In this document: positions 14,333-34,665 of the stretch, piece after piece
Layout: every line of letters starts with the position of its first letter
Numbering within the stretch: position 1 is the stretch's first letter
Assembly: GCA_020746105.1 (NCBI GenBank)
Contig: CM036618.1
Coordinates: 96,218,122-96,282,121 of the forward strand
Length of the DNA: 64,000 nt
Reading direction: 5' to 3'
Origin: Trogon surrucura
Taxonomy: Eukaryota > Chordata > Aves > Trogoniformes > Trogonidae
Notes under the pieces: generated by a model
Databases searched by the model: none
What the model was told of the DNA's origin: nothing
Seen by the model: only the letters and a program-made list of their open reading frames with translations
Made by a program: the position numbers and the translations under genes

Positions 14333-15380
14333 TCACCTGAAACACCACTGTGGTTAATTCACAAGCCCTAAAGTTTATTATCAACATACAAATGGCCCTT
14401 AGTTTCTGTGTCCTCATTTTATACAACTGCCAAGATTAGTTTGTAACATTAAGGTTCCCTTCCAATTCTTGTACAGGCACCCGTCATGAAGGGAACATGA
14501 TACAAGAGCAACAGAAAAAGTAACCAAGAAATCATTAATTACATTTTTAAAAGGCAAAAGAGCTTTAGACAGTAATGCAACTTGTTTAACTGGTGATGCT
14601 TCTTCCAGGATTTTAGTAAGCTTTACAAGAACTGATTTAGTTCTAAATTTTTTTTTTGCTGTTGTTATCTGTGTTCTGTACATGAAGAAAGAGAGGTATG
14701 GAGTAATGGAGGGCATGTCCAGACAAGGAGTTAAACGTGCTTCTGAGTGTGTTACCCAACTTGTTCAAACTGCCACATTATAAAACTGTAGCGTAGACAA
14801 GGCACTGTGTATTTTTAATGTGCTATCTGGCAGAGCCAGACCTAAACTTAACACGTGGTAGAATATGTTAGTTAATGTAACTTTAAACTGTAGCCTAAGG
14901 CCCCGTGTAAGAGCAGAAAAGGTTTGTCATGAGGACAGTCTAAGTGACTTACTCACTGTTAACACAGGAAGTCTGCAGACTTGGTTTCTCACTTTGCCAA
15001 TTTTATGATTAATACTTCTGCATCTTAACTGCAAGGCCATCATTTTTGTATAAAGCACACTCTCTAACTTTAGAAATATTGCTTCTAGTAAGTGATCAAA
15101 TCTCACAACTTGGACACCTAAATTTTTAGTCCTAAGCACCTCTTCAGACCCCCTGAACACTTCTGAATCCCAGTTAATGTCCTAAAACAGAAAGATGCAG
15201 AGACTTCTAAAATCCGAGTACCAAAAAGTTTAGAAGATGACCTTTTAGATTAACACTGAAAGTTTTAGGCTTTGACTGTACAACTTTATCTGGCCTCTCT
15301 ACCCACCTTGTTGAAAAGAGTATTAAAGCAACAAAGACATTTACTCAGAAGTCAGAAAATGCCAGCATTAGGATTTCCAA

Positions 15381-15540
15381 TGAAATCTTAATTTGGCTCC
15401 CTTGTATTATTACGATACAGTATGTATTATAATAAACTCTTTAATTATATGATCACATACCACTGAAAAACAGCATGTGATCACATAATTAAAGACTGCA
15501 GCATAATACATATGCAGAAAGGAGACAAATTAAGGTTTCA
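15381..15540. repeat. Large imperfect inverted repeat (hairpin)
   Basis: The left arm (15381-15460) and right arm (15474-15540) are reverse complements. The inner part GTATGTATTAT..CTTTAATTATATGATCACATAC pairs with GCATGTGATCACATAATTAAAG..ATAATACATATG around a ~13-bp loop (CACTGAAAAACAG). The outer part TGAAATCTTAATTT pairs with AAATTAAGGTTTCA. Small bulges occur. Weaker similarity may continue outward past 15345 and 15580. It could be a MITE or an inverted duplication; the family is not recognised. Confidence 0.8.
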
Positions 15541-16014
15541 CAGGCAACCTTAACTCTTGCATTTCCTATTTTCTGAATTGCAGCCCTAATAAAGTGGGAT
15601 TTTTAATAAAACAGTATACTTTTCTAGGTAAAACAAGCAAACAGCACATATTGGAAAACAAACTCAGTCGTGTGGTATCACACCAACATATATACAGGGG
15701 TCAGAACCAGCATTGGAAGTGTTCCAACTCAGGTTTGAAGTGATACAGACTCACCAGGAACAGGATGTAATACATCACTATTAGCTTGCTCCCATATTTA
15801 ACATCTGCTGAGCAGACAGGAGACAGAGGAACCCTAAGATTCACTTTCAGGCTATGAAGAAGAGCATGGCTTGTGAACAGGGTAATTGTTTGGTCCTCCT
15901 GAGGAACACCAAATTATTTTCTGCCCAAATTCTTTCTCGTCATTTGCTAAGGTTCATTCTACTCACCTAGTTTCCATTCTTTATGCCACCCTGTGCAGGC
16001 ACTACGCAGCAGTA

Positions 16015-16330
16015 ACCCTTTTCACTCAGCTTTTATCACATCATATCTCTTTAGGCCCCCTCCCCTATACCTTCATTTTCCCACTTCCACTACCTACTTC
16101 CTGACTCTACCTCTGTATTCCCATTTCTTTTCAACAAATCTTGTTCTCTGTTCCAGTTTTGTTCCCCATTCAGTCTCTCTTCCTTCTTCCTCTGCCAGCC
16201 CCAAAACCAAGCAAATCCCTCCTGCACTTCCCTTGTCCGAGATGTAATCTCCCTCCCCAGCATTCCTGTCCAGCTTTGTCTCTTCTGTATTCAAATCAAG
16301 CAAGCTCCCACTCCACCCTTCCTGGGCCTA
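16015..16330. repeat. Pyrimidine-rich strand-asymmetric tract
   Basis: About 300 bp whose plus strand is strongly rich in C and T (for example CCCCCTCCCCTATACC, CTCTCTTCCTTCTTCCTCTG). There is no simple repeat unit and no coding signal. Confidence 0.6.
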
Positions 16331-18234
16331 GAAGAGATGGTTAGCAGTATAAAAGAAGTTGCCTAAAACCAGATTCAGGAATTACATGGAAACTCGTGCT
16401 GACCAAATGGACAACGACCTGTGTGGACAGACTCTCCAGGGAAGCTAGCTGTGAAGCTCTAACAATTTTCTCAATTCTATGTGAAAAGTAGCTATCTTCC
16501 AAAGGCAGATAATACAGTAAAAATGAGGCAGATGTCCATGTTATTGTACAGGCTTATCTTTAAGGTCTCTTCCTATTAAGTCTTAAGTAAATTTTAAGGT
16601 AGCCTGTATTTATAGTTTAAAAGCAGGTAAGGTGGGAGGCCTGGTTTCTGCAGCCAGAATGCTTTGGCACATATTACAAAGAGTTTAACCATGAACAACT
16701 GATACAAAAAATTGCAGCCCAAGATTAAATAGTTAAAGCACCTGAAAAATAGACCTTTTACTTGCAAATTACGTGGAACTTTAATAACTGAGGCTGCTTC
16801 CAGCCCATTCTTCACTACAGTATTAATAGGCTGCAAACTATCAGCCATGTTTTAGAGAGCCTGTCATTATAGAAGCCCCAAAACTGCTTCATAGATTTTG
16901 ATAACATTTTGCTCATCAGTGAAGTGGTCCCCCTCTTGAGAGCAGCAGCAACTTCACAACATGTGGCCATTAAAAAGCTAGAATTTTCCAGTCAGATTTC
17001 CGCTACAATTTATACCCGCTTCATGTAATTACTCACTCCTTTCCTTTCCCCCAAGACTGTCACAAGATCTTTAATAATCAGTGCCACAATGAAAGGGTGT
17101 CCAAACACGAGTTGTCCCTCTCTAGCTTAGAGATCCGGGTGATCACTGAGCAGAAGAAAAGGGTTCTTTCTCCATCTTACTGTTTATTTCTTTTAGCAAG
17201 AATGAAGAAAAACATGCAAAAAAATCCTTGAAACAGAGGTTTGAGGCATCTGGGTACGCATCTGTTTTAAACAAAAATAGTCTAGTGCACATCCTAAAAT
17301 GCACTACTGCATTATACATGAGGGTATTGCAGGCTAAAAGAAGGGAAATTGCATTAACAATTTACAGTTGGCTAAGGATAGATTTTTACAGTGTTACAAA
17401 CTCAGCTGTTTACTTCGATTTGACTGCACACGACATTTGAACATGTGTAGCCCATTGCTTGAAAGCAGAAGCAACTGAAGCTTTTCTGATATGAGAGCTG
17501 CACAGTGATAGCAGACTGGCAGCAGAGAACTATAGCTGGCCCACCGTTAACTACTATCTTTCCTTGATATATTGTGCTGTCTACAGTCGCTAAATCCTTG
17601 CACATCTGTTCCATGTATCAGGTTTTTATTTTTTTAAAAATTAAAAAGTCCTATCTCTTCTTCACTTACAGGCTGGCATCTTGCCGTACGAGGGTGACAA
17701 AAGTGTGAAGCATCTTACCAAAGCTATGCACAGAGTTAGAAGTAGAAAAAATAAGTCATGGATGTTGGCTCGTGACTCAACTGTAGTCCATTAACCACTA
17801 ATATAAAAATGCTTTTATCCATTTTCATGAAACATAATGAAAAAATATAGTAAGCTCTAGAGTTTCTCCGTCCACATATTTTAAACATTCCAGGTGCTAC
17901 TCAGTTTTCTGAAGTTGTTAATTTTTATTTTGATTTACACGAGTCCCATTTTGACATTTCAAACAGAAGCCAAAATAGTTTTTCCCCATGCACAGTTCTG
18001 TTCATAGAGTTTACGACTATTGCCACCACAGTTTCAGAGCTGACCTCTCCCAGCCTTGCCCCTACCATAGCTACCTGAATCAGCAGAGAACACAGGAACA
18101 CGATGCACAAAGTTCTGCTACACTGGGCATTTTCACTGGTGTGTGAACACGACAGGTGCACAACAGCTCTTGGTGCAGGAGGACTGAAAAGCCAACACTC
18201 CCGACGTGCTGTGATCTGCCAGAGCAAGCCTGGG

Positions 18235-18350
18235 CCCGGCTGCAAGAACTAGTTAGTTCTGATGCCAGCTCCATCCCTGACCTGCTGCGTGAGCGACCAT
18301 GCTACGTGAGCTGTCTGCTCCCAGTCTTATCTTCTGCATAGACATGAACA
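18235..18350 (+). mobile_element. Possible MIR-like relic
   Basis: TTCTGATGCCAGCTCCATCC and CTGACCTGCTGCGTGAGCGA follow the order seen in the MIR core (…CCAGCTCTGCCACTGACCTGCTGTGTGACC…). Weak, by eye. Confidence 0.3.
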
Positions 18351-19054
18351 ACATATTTTTAATCTCATATAGATGCCTCACTCGCATAATTATTTACTTA
18401 GTGTTCAAATAGTGTGGGTAATCATGCTTGAGTAACTGAAAGCATTACAGGCACTTAAATAACGAAAACATGTCAGTAGTGAAACCCCATCCTGTTCAAG
18501 CAAAATGTCAGCTTTTATCTACATGCATGCTACATTGAAGGAACAATGGCCTGCATTTAAGAGTACAGAACAGCAACAATTTAATAATAATTTCACAGAC
18601 CACGACTCTGTCTATTCAATGGCAGCATGCCAAGTCACACTCTAAGAATTTTGGTTAAGAAGAAAAAGCATTTTTTTTTCTACTTTAAGTATGCTAACTT
18701 CTGTATAGGAAACCACAGCCATACCTACTGCTATGCTGCAAAAACAAGGGCATAAATCTGTTTTTAAGGTCATTTCGTTCACACCACTTTGTGTGGAACC
18801 TTACTGACTTGCATTCATTACTCTCGTTCTGCTCTGGAATAATATCAGTCAGGCCCATAGTTCCTGACCTAACAACATTACACTGTATTTAGTCACAGCA
18901 TGAAAACGGGAGGAAAGGCAGCATCAGACATATGCAGGAGATTATCAGGGTATGGGTTGATTTGCTGTTCAGGGTAAACACGACAAAATTTTAAAATTTA
19001 ATTCAGTTTTCATTAGCAAGTAGCATGAATTTCTGGACTATTGTTTAATTTCTA

Positions 19055-25936
<6,882 letters not shown>

Positions 25937-25999
25937 CTTCACTGTTGACAATTATTGAAGCAGTTCCAGTAGCAGCGTCTGTAGTCTGACCTACAAATG
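25937..25999 (-). CDS. RBKS: RBKS coding exon 4 (lid segment, tandem acceptors)
   Basis: 63 nt encoding residues 83-103 plus one base of codon 104. It contains TDAATGTASIIVN, the conserved lid/beta-strand segment of ribokinase. Two acceptors lie nine bases apart on the minus strand: CTTTCTTAG|CATTTG (used here, exon start 25999) and CATTTGTAG|GTCAGA (start 25990). The distal acceptor preserves the length seen in mammalian RBKS. The proximal one would stay in frame but drop three residues (AFV). The donor is GTGAAG|GTACAT. Phase 1 on both sides agrees with exons 3 and 5. Confidence 0.9.
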
Positions 26000-28769
26000 C
26001 TAAGAAAGGGAAAAGTTACAGCATGCATTAGCTCAATACATTACTTTCAACCAATAGCATGTGATGCAATTTAATTGAATTAAATCTAAAATGAACCCAT
26101 AACCTCCAGCAATTTAAAAATGCTAATTACTCTTTCATGTGCAACAATGCCAGAGAAGCTAACAACAACAAAAAGTGTTAATTTACACCCACAAAACAGA
26201 AATGCTAGTCCAACATTCTTTAATTTGGCTACATCTCTGCTTTAGAGAAAGCATGTTATTTATACAGCCTTCTCAGGCACTCTACTCCTACATAGAAGTA
26301 TTTCTTTTATCCAGTGAAACAATAGAGTCAAGGCTGGAGAAAACAAAAATATTAAAACAACACAGCATTTAATTCTGTATAGGTTTGCATTTCAGCAGTA
26401 ATATTAACGTGCTACAAAGGCAGTTGTGAGGTTATATGTTTCCTCTTTGGATTATTATTCCGATAAATTAACTAGAAATGAGGCTAGCAGCACCATCCAT
26501 TATAAAAATTGTTCTATATTTACTACCATAAGGACCTGGTTTTAGCCATCAGCAAATTTCTCAAATATTAATCAGTAGTCTGAAACCTTCTATGACAAGT
26601 GGGATTTTGTTAGGTAGAACTAGAGTAGAAAACTGTCAAAAAAGTTGAGGGTTTTTTTTCCCCCATATGAACTGTATTTGAGAAAAATCTACTGTTTTAT
26701 TTGAGACAAGTTCTGCTGACCTTTTCTTTAAGAAGCTCTGGTGTTCTAACATTTTAGAACACAGACGATGTTGGACAGAAGTTGGCTTCTTTCTCGAGAT
26801 GTGTCTTTTGTGGCCAATTTAAAAATCTGCTCAAATTGGAACAAGGCTGAAAAAACACGTATCAACCACGCTCATTGAGTTTTGCAGCTACTTGTCTTGG
26901 AGATATTCTCACCTAGCTCAGAGTTACAAGGGTGAGAGCAGAGCTTTCCTTGCAATTATAGATTCTTTTCACCATGAGCTAGGTCTGCACACTGGAACTG
27001 AAAGCAGAAAACTTGTGTCCTCTCAACGGTCTTCCTTCAGAAAATAAGCACCATGAGCAGCAAGGTGCCCTGTTCAAATGTGGAAGAGGGAATAACATCA
27101 GTGAAGGTCTAAATTGTCTGAGCAGCACTGGGTGCTGATGTGTTATGGAAGACAGGAAGACTGGGAAAAGGGAAAATTACAAAACAGATCGGAATTGGAA
27201 AGAAAAGGAGTAAGGTGATATGTAAGAAAACAGAAGCATGACGTAAAGAAGACAGACAACAAGGATTCAGGCTATGAAAGTTGGCAGAACTGGCATTATG
27301 GCAAGGATTTTCATCCAGCATCCTTACGTATAACAGGATTAAACTGAGATGGAAAGCCAGGGACTGAAATAAGATGGTCCTAAGCAAAAAGGCCTGTGCA
27401 CACTGAATCACCCTTGCCTCCGAATGTTGGAATGCAAACTGGGATCCCAGACCAGCATCACCAGGAGCGCATCCTATCTCCCAGGGCTGACCAACATTGC
27501 AGGTGACAATCTCACATCATTCTGAGATATTTTTAACTCAATCAGTAGGAACTGGTATCTTGGACCTAAACATTTCCAACCCTGCAATGGATCTATCTAG
27601 GTATCAATGAAGTGCAATAGGATGGAATTTCTGCATTTTTCTTCCTACATTTTTCTTTTGCTGCTATAAAGACTACTTTAAAATTATGTTAAGATTGAAA
27701 GATCAATCATTTAAATCTGAAAACATGAAATACAAGGTTCCTTATGGAATACACATTTTCATTAAGTGCTACGCATTATAATGGCTTTATTTACATGATC
27801 AAAGACTTTATTCATGAGGTAGGAATGCTTTGGAGAGAGGTACGCTAACAGACACTGGTTTTATGGCATCCTTGTCTGGTTTTCTTGCATAAGTTGGAAG
27901 ACACGCAATGAATAAACCTGTATATACATTTGTGAAATATGTAGATGCTATGCTGATAAGCATAATAAAAAAGCCCACAAAATACTGATAGTTCTGTCTT
28001 TAAAGCAGGAGTTCAATAATGCAGTAAATAAAGCTTGTAGCTGCACATTACACAGAAAAGATACACTGAATATTGAATTGCCACTTAGTGATTGCAGATG
28101 TCCATCCTTGTCCACCCTGAAGGAGACAAGCCATGTAGACAAAAACGTGAACATATAGTTAAGCAGCACACAATAAATCATTTAAAAGAGAGTGAGAATT
28201 GGAGTTAAAACACGCAAAGATACTAGAATATTGTGAATGCTTCATCCTCCCTTTTCCCAAAAGCCTTTTAACAGTGATTTTTGTGTGTATGTGTGTTAAC
28301 AAACATCGGCTACAGTCTCTAAAATGACTGCACATGTCATTTCATAAAATAAAGGTAGAATGCAGAGTCAACAAAAGCATTTCCACTCTATCTCTCCTCT
28401 CCCAACAGGAAATTGAGAATTAATAATCAGACTGGATTTTTCAGTTTCTCACTGGGCATTACCATCATTAATGCCAGCCTAAATAATTGCAAAATGGTCC
28501 ATTATCTTCAGGTGACTTACACTGATGTAATCATTTGACATGTAGAGGCAATAACATTTACTTTCTTAAAACATATTCTATTTTTAGTGGTACAGCTGAT
28601 TTCAGAAGTCCCCATTTTGTCAACCATATTCATTCATTCCTGCTACCTGTGTCAAAACAATTTTTCATAGTTCTGAATGGTAAAACATACCCAATAAGGC
28701 AATAAGAAATCCTCCACTACCAATTTTTAAACCTCAAAAATAATACAAAAGGTTAAAGTAAAATTTTAC
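26000..28769 (-). other. RBKS: RBKS intron 3
   Basis: 2.8 kb of AT-rich intron. The plus strand is purine-rich at about 27130-27270, and there is a short GT-rich patch near 28280-28300. Nothing coding is seen. Confidence 0.85.
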
Positions 28770-28833
28770 CTGTAGAAATACCATTCTTCTTCAAATTTTC
28801 AACATAATCATTGCCAAAGGAATCCTTCCCAAC
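28770..28833 (-). CDS. RBKS: RBKS coding exon 3
   Basis: 64 nt encoding residues 62-82 plus one base of codon 83. It reads VGKDSFGNDYVENLKKNGIS, a close match to the vertebrate RBKS segment that leads from the core into the lid region. The acceptor is TTTTGTACAG|GTTGGG and the donor is CTACAG|GTAAAA. Exon 2 ends in phase 0 and this exon leaves phase 1, which fits exon 4. No stops, indels or missing residues are seen. Confidence 0.93.
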
Positions 28834-29751
28834 CTGTACAAAAGACAAAAGAACAGTTTTTTCTCTACAGAAAGGTGAGAGGATAGATTGTCTTTAGACA
28901 ATAGAGTACTTTAATGTAACTTGAATGCAACATTTTGCTTTGCAGCACTTTACCTTGTTTAATAACTAACAAACTAACCAATAACATTAAAAATGTATTA
29001 ATAGTTTTAATAAACCATAGAAATGGTTTTCTAGAAATTTTTCTACTCCTCTGTTACACCCATGTTGCTACATGCAGGTTTCACTCTCTTAAAATCACTG
29101 TGTTCCCCTGACACTGAAGCTTCTTGGGTATTGTAAAATCTGGAAGTGTGCTGAATTATTCAGCTTTGAATTGAAAGCATTTATAGCAACTCTGGTGCTA
29201 TAAACTGAAGTTTCTATTTTGAATTTTCTACTTCAAGAATTCTTGGTGGAAAAATATCAAATTGTTATAGGACAGAGAATGATGAAAGTGACAATAAACA
29301 TGGCATTGCTGATTTCTATAGTTCTCGGTACTAAATAAACTGTTTACAAATTCAACATTTTTTGTTTGCTTTATCCAGCAACAGCAGATCAAGTTGAGTT
29401 GGAGAGTCAAGCTATGCTCTATTGTTTTTCTAGCAGCAAGTTAAAGAGCTTGTAATTTCAGCCCCATTAATCCTTTTAGCTGAACAGAATTCTGCTTGCT
29501 GTTTATTCAGACTAATAATCGTTTCTTTTTGTTTCATTACACAAGCTGAACAAAGGAGATGAGGTACATGGAGAATGTCAAAATAGCATTTAAATTATAT
29601 TTATAAAGGCAACATTGCTTTTAATTCACCACTTTTAGCTGATGTCTTCAGCATGCATGGTGTGTGCTCCCACTTTCAAGCTTAAGTTGTGAATCTGACT
29701 TTGATTTTACAGAAAGCATTTTTGCAAAGGAAAAAAGAAATCTTTCAGATT

Positions 29752-30090
29752 AGAATCATAGAATGCATTAGGTTGGAAGGGACCTTTAAAGGTCATCTGG
29801 TCCAACCTCCCTGCAGGGAGCAGAGGTATCTTCAACTAGATCAGGTTGCTCAGAGCCCCATCAATCCTGACCTTGAACGTCTCCAGGGATATGGGCCTCC
29901 ACCACTTCTCCAGGCAACCTCTGCCAGTGTTTCACCATGCTCCCAGTAAAGAGCTTCGCCCCGATATCTAATCTAAATCTACCCTTCTCTAGTTTAAAAC
30001 CATTGTCCCTAGTCCTATTGCTACACATCCTTGTAAGCAGTTCCTCCTCAGCTTTCCAGTAGGCCCCCTTCAGGTACTGGAAGGCCAAAA
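29752..30090 (-). mobile_element. CR1 3' fragment (antisense to +)
   Basis: Begins AGAATCATAGAATGC and TTGGAAGGGACCTTTAAAGG, then TCATCTGGTCCAACC, the reverse complement of the CR1 3' UTR. It continues into the reverse complement of the end of ORF2 (GTAAAGAGCTTCGCCCCGATATC). It is older than the 41.3-kb copy: the ORF part is broken, and similarity fades after about 30090. Confidence 0.9.
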
Positions 30091-33000
30091 TCAAGATCCT
30101 GGTCTTGGTCTAGACAATGAAGGAATTACACAAGGAGCCCTAACCAATGGATCCATCTTCTCATAAAACAGTACTAAATAGCTAACGATGTTCAGAGTTA
30201 CTGGAAGCACAAAGTAGCTGCCTCTACTGCCGGCTGTTAGAAACTTGTCTGTTTATGAGCTCATTCCTTTAAAAAGCTCAGAGAAGGCCTGAGTACTACC
30301 CAGGCATCACAACAATCAAACCCTGTAATTCAGAATTCTTAAATTTGAAGTGTCACAGATGGATGATCCTTCCCCCCCCATATTCTATTACACAATCATG
30401 TTTGGAAACATACTTTCATTTCCTACAACTTCTATAAGGGATTTTTCTAAAGCACTATTAGAGATAGTCCCGGTCTTTTACCAGAGGTCTGCAACTTAGG
30501 TCAAAACAGTCTAACTAGACAGAACGTTCCTCTAGTACATTGAAAAAACACCAACCAACAACATCTAGTCTGGTCATTGTGTTATTCACTGTTTGCATAT
30601 TAGAGTACTTCTGTATCTCTGGCTACTCCCAGTTTGCCAGACAGGGTGGGTTGTCAGAAACGGCATCTTCTGACTGCTTCAGGCTGGATGACTGCAGCCA
30701 CCTGCAATTTAAACCTGAGTCGTGCTCACCTCCGCAGCCCAATAGCTGTACTACTGGAACGTGCTCTGCCTGATGGTATCACCTTCTCCCTCCCTCGCTG
30801 CTACAAAGCTTCTACAACAAATCTCAGGATTTGCTCAGTTATTTCAACAACAAAATATTTCATAACCATTTTCCAAAAGCTCAACTGAAACTTCCTTCCT
30901 TCAGCTCTGGGTCCTACATAACTGACAGACAGGCATCCCTTATTGTTCAACTGTCACAACAACTGAGCTCAGCCACAGTACTTTTGCTCACAGCAAAACA
31001 TCTTGGCGCTGCAGGGAAGCCCTTGGAGGTCTCCATGGAGGTCCTTTTCCTCTGGAAACTTTTTTCCATATTAGTTCATCTGCATCCAACCCAGTTAATC
31101 CTAGAGCGTTTGAAAGGCTTATCTTTCCATTCAGGCTTTATCCCCAAGGAAGACAGAGAATTGGGCATCAGACTTGTTTTAGATTAGAGGCATATTTACT
31201 GACCATGTCAAATTATATAACACTGTTTTTAGTATTTTCTGCTTTTGCACAGACCCTGCTAGATTGACCATTGGGTAAACAGAAAAATGTCTTAGTCTGC
31301 TGACCACAGAACATCATATGTGCTGAAATAGCATTTCTTCTTTCTTGAGTTCTTAACAACAATAGCTGTTTGTACAAGCATTATGGTCACACAGTTTGCA
31401 TATTAGAATGAGTGGAATCAGTATTTTTCAATCTGGGTTTTCCCTGCTTACTATCATGTTTTCCATGTGGAACTAAGGGAGCTGACTGGCATCATAGCAG
31501 CTAAAATTCTTGCAGCTTAGAGAATCAAACTCATCTGTACCTGAAAATTACAACAAAACCATGTACCTCTTGGTAATTGTTTAATCTATTCCCCATGCTC
31601 TGTGTTTTGAGAGTGTTTACTCTTTTTTTTTCATTAGAGAATGGAACAGGTACTAAAGGCAAGTCTAAGACAGTAATAAAAAAGGAAAAAAAACAAATTA
31701 AGATATGGATCGTATTCCCGGCTGCATTTGAGATACAGCTAGTTCTTGCAACAAAGTGAGGAGTCAGGCTTACAGCACTTAAGTTTGGCTTACAGATCAT
31801 CTAAAGAGAGAGAACTACATAGCACAGTAATACATCACTTCCTATTTCTAAGTAGGAATCAAATACAGGTGGGGCTTAAGAAGAATCTAATATATGTAAT
31901 ACCAGTCCAGTGACATCAATGCCCAGTGAGGATCTTCCAAATTGCTTGTCAGAAATAAACCAGTACTTTTTTTCAGCACATAAAATTTTTAGACCAACAT
32001 TCTTCCACTATCTTAATTTAGTATGTTTAACAATTTTTTTTAATGGCTATTATTAAAAAAAAAGAAAATAATAGTTTAGGGAGTTCAGCATCTTTCAAGG
32101 TCATTGTGCATTTTTTTATTACTGCAACAGGTTTCTTGTATGAACATTAGCAATTAATTTATTTTTTTAGATCCTTTAGTTCCCTGACAGTAATCCTTCA
32201 CATTTCTCTGAACAATTGTCTGTCTTGTCTTTTTCAAGTGGCAACAACTCCATCAATATATTGTTTTACTATACTGAGCAAACTGAGGAAGGTAGTCTAA
32301 GACTGATACCATGAAACATACTGATAACCCAGAGTAACAGTGGCCACTTGCAGAGACACCCAGGCAGAAAGGAGAACACTGTTTGCATTTTTCCATGACT
32401 TCGATTTTACATTTAAATCCACAAAACTCTGTGGCATCTCTAATCATAACTGTAAGTTATTCTAAAACTCTCAAACCCTCACTAGCCACTGGCTTTTTTC
32501 CGTGTTTTAAAGCTGTGCAGTGTGAAGAATGCCTTGTCACTTGATCCAAGAAGTCTACCTCTACTCTTGCTGAGGACATCCTCTGTCTAAATGATAGTTG
32601 TGGTAAGATGATGCCACGCTCCAGCAGCATGTCCCTCTAACTGGTTTCATTCCCTGAATTTCAGATTGAAGAAGCAATTGTTGCACCTTTACTGGTTGGA
32701 TATGGATAAAAAATGTTGGGAATTATCACCAAAACATAAGCATTTAATGAGCACAGCGTGTGTGTGTGAGAGAGACAATCTGGCTTTAAGAACCATTGAA
32801 TACTAAGATGACTTGTTAAAGTAAAAATAATTCAATGGTAATGGTTCATTATTGCCTTACTCCTAGCTGACTCCTAGCTTACTCATCAAGAAACTTTATA
32901 CTACATCCCATTGACCTATGCAGATGTAAAACTACTGCTATGACATGAGACTATTTTGTGAGGCCATAAAGTGTATTTATAATTTAAAAAGTAAATATTA

Positions 33001-33859
33001 ACTTTTAAAATTAAAATACAAAAGGCTAACATTTACAGATATGAGAATCATTCTCATTTGTTTCTTTTCTCCTATAAATACACATCAGAAGGAAAGAAAG
33101 ACAACTAAGTTTTACTGAAATAACATGATTTTGGAAAGTAATTAGAAATTACAGTAATTGCTAAATTGTATTAGGAATCCAAATGTTTCTAGAAACATGT
33201 ATGCATTAAGCAAAGGCTAGACCATTAAAAAATAAAACAAAATTCACACTTTCAGTGGAAAAAAAACTCCCTAACATTTAGCAGGAAATGTTAGCAGGGA
33301 ATTCATTGCCAGTTCATCTTGTACTTGAATCTGATCATTCTTGAATGCAAAGATGATCAAATATACACAGTATTACAGAAGCATAAACAGTGCCAATACA
33401 AAAAAAAGGAAAAGCATGCTGTAGAATTAGTGATAATGACCCACAGAACTGTTTGCAGGTGCGCTTTAGATTTATGCCACCATTCTGTAACCTAAAAATT
33501 GCATTGGAAAACAAGTGAGAAAGGCTTCCTTGAGATGCTTCTGGTACTTCCCAAAAATGATCCATCAAATCTAGCATTCTCCTCAGTTATAGCAACAGAG
33601 GATGTCCCGTGAAGTTGAAGTTGCACCTATAGTTAGCACAGGACAGAGAATAAAGCTACAGAGGGAGACCTTGATCATAACCTTAGTAATGATTACTCAA
33701 AACTTACAAACAAAAATCTGTAGAACTGTCGTACATCAGTTGTTTCAGAAAAGTAGGCAAAAGAAAATCCCATTGCATGCAAATGTTCCAGAATTCGGAT
33801 GCAAACATCTCATCCTAATCTCAAGTAATCAACTAATGATTTAACCCTTGAACCAAAAA

Positions 33860-33994
33860 GTTCTATATTTTTCTTCTCTAACCCATAAGTCTCTCTGCCT
33901 CATTCCCTTTTCTCTTCCTGCTTGGGGTGGGGGGAAGAGGGGGTTAGAGAGCATCTGTCCGTGTTAGTGGCCGGCCCAGCCCTAACCCGCGACA
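33860..33994 (+). mobile_element. 3' fragment of the same LTR family
   Basis: About 135 bp that is the reverse complement, with few mismatches, of the first part of the LTR at 36957-37090. It includes CTCTGCCTCATTCCCTTTT, GTTAGAGAGCATCTGT and CCCTAACCCGCGACA, the LTR's 3' terminus at 33994. The upstream part of the LTR is absent, so this copy is 5'-truncated. It is in opposite orientation to the solo LTR, about 3 kb away. Confidence 0.82.
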
Positions 33995-34425
33995 CTTCTC
34001 AAATTTGCTGCTGACTTGTCAGCGTCTGATTTGTAATCACCTGCAAAGTAAATTTCAGATTGACTATAGTGCCTAGCACCTGCATGTTATCAATAAAGCC
34101 TTGATCATTGTAACAGTGGAGTACATAAAGAGGAGGGGCTAATCAAGATTACTTCAATTTTGAACATCTCAACTTCACTCCAATCCTTTTTTTTTCCATG
34201 GTACATCAATTCAAATTTTGCAATCCTTCTTTATATGCAATTTCTGCCAGAACTCTAGCCAAGTAATCTTTGGTTCTGGCAGTGTTCTTAAAACAGCCTC
34301 CTTCATGTTTAATTTTATAGCTAAAATAACAAAAAGAAAAGGGAATTAGAGAGGGATTAAAAAAAAAAAACCCAAACAACAAGTCACCTAAAGATTTACT
34401 GCAATTTGCATGAACATTTAGCTCA

Positions 34426-34665
<240 letters not shown>

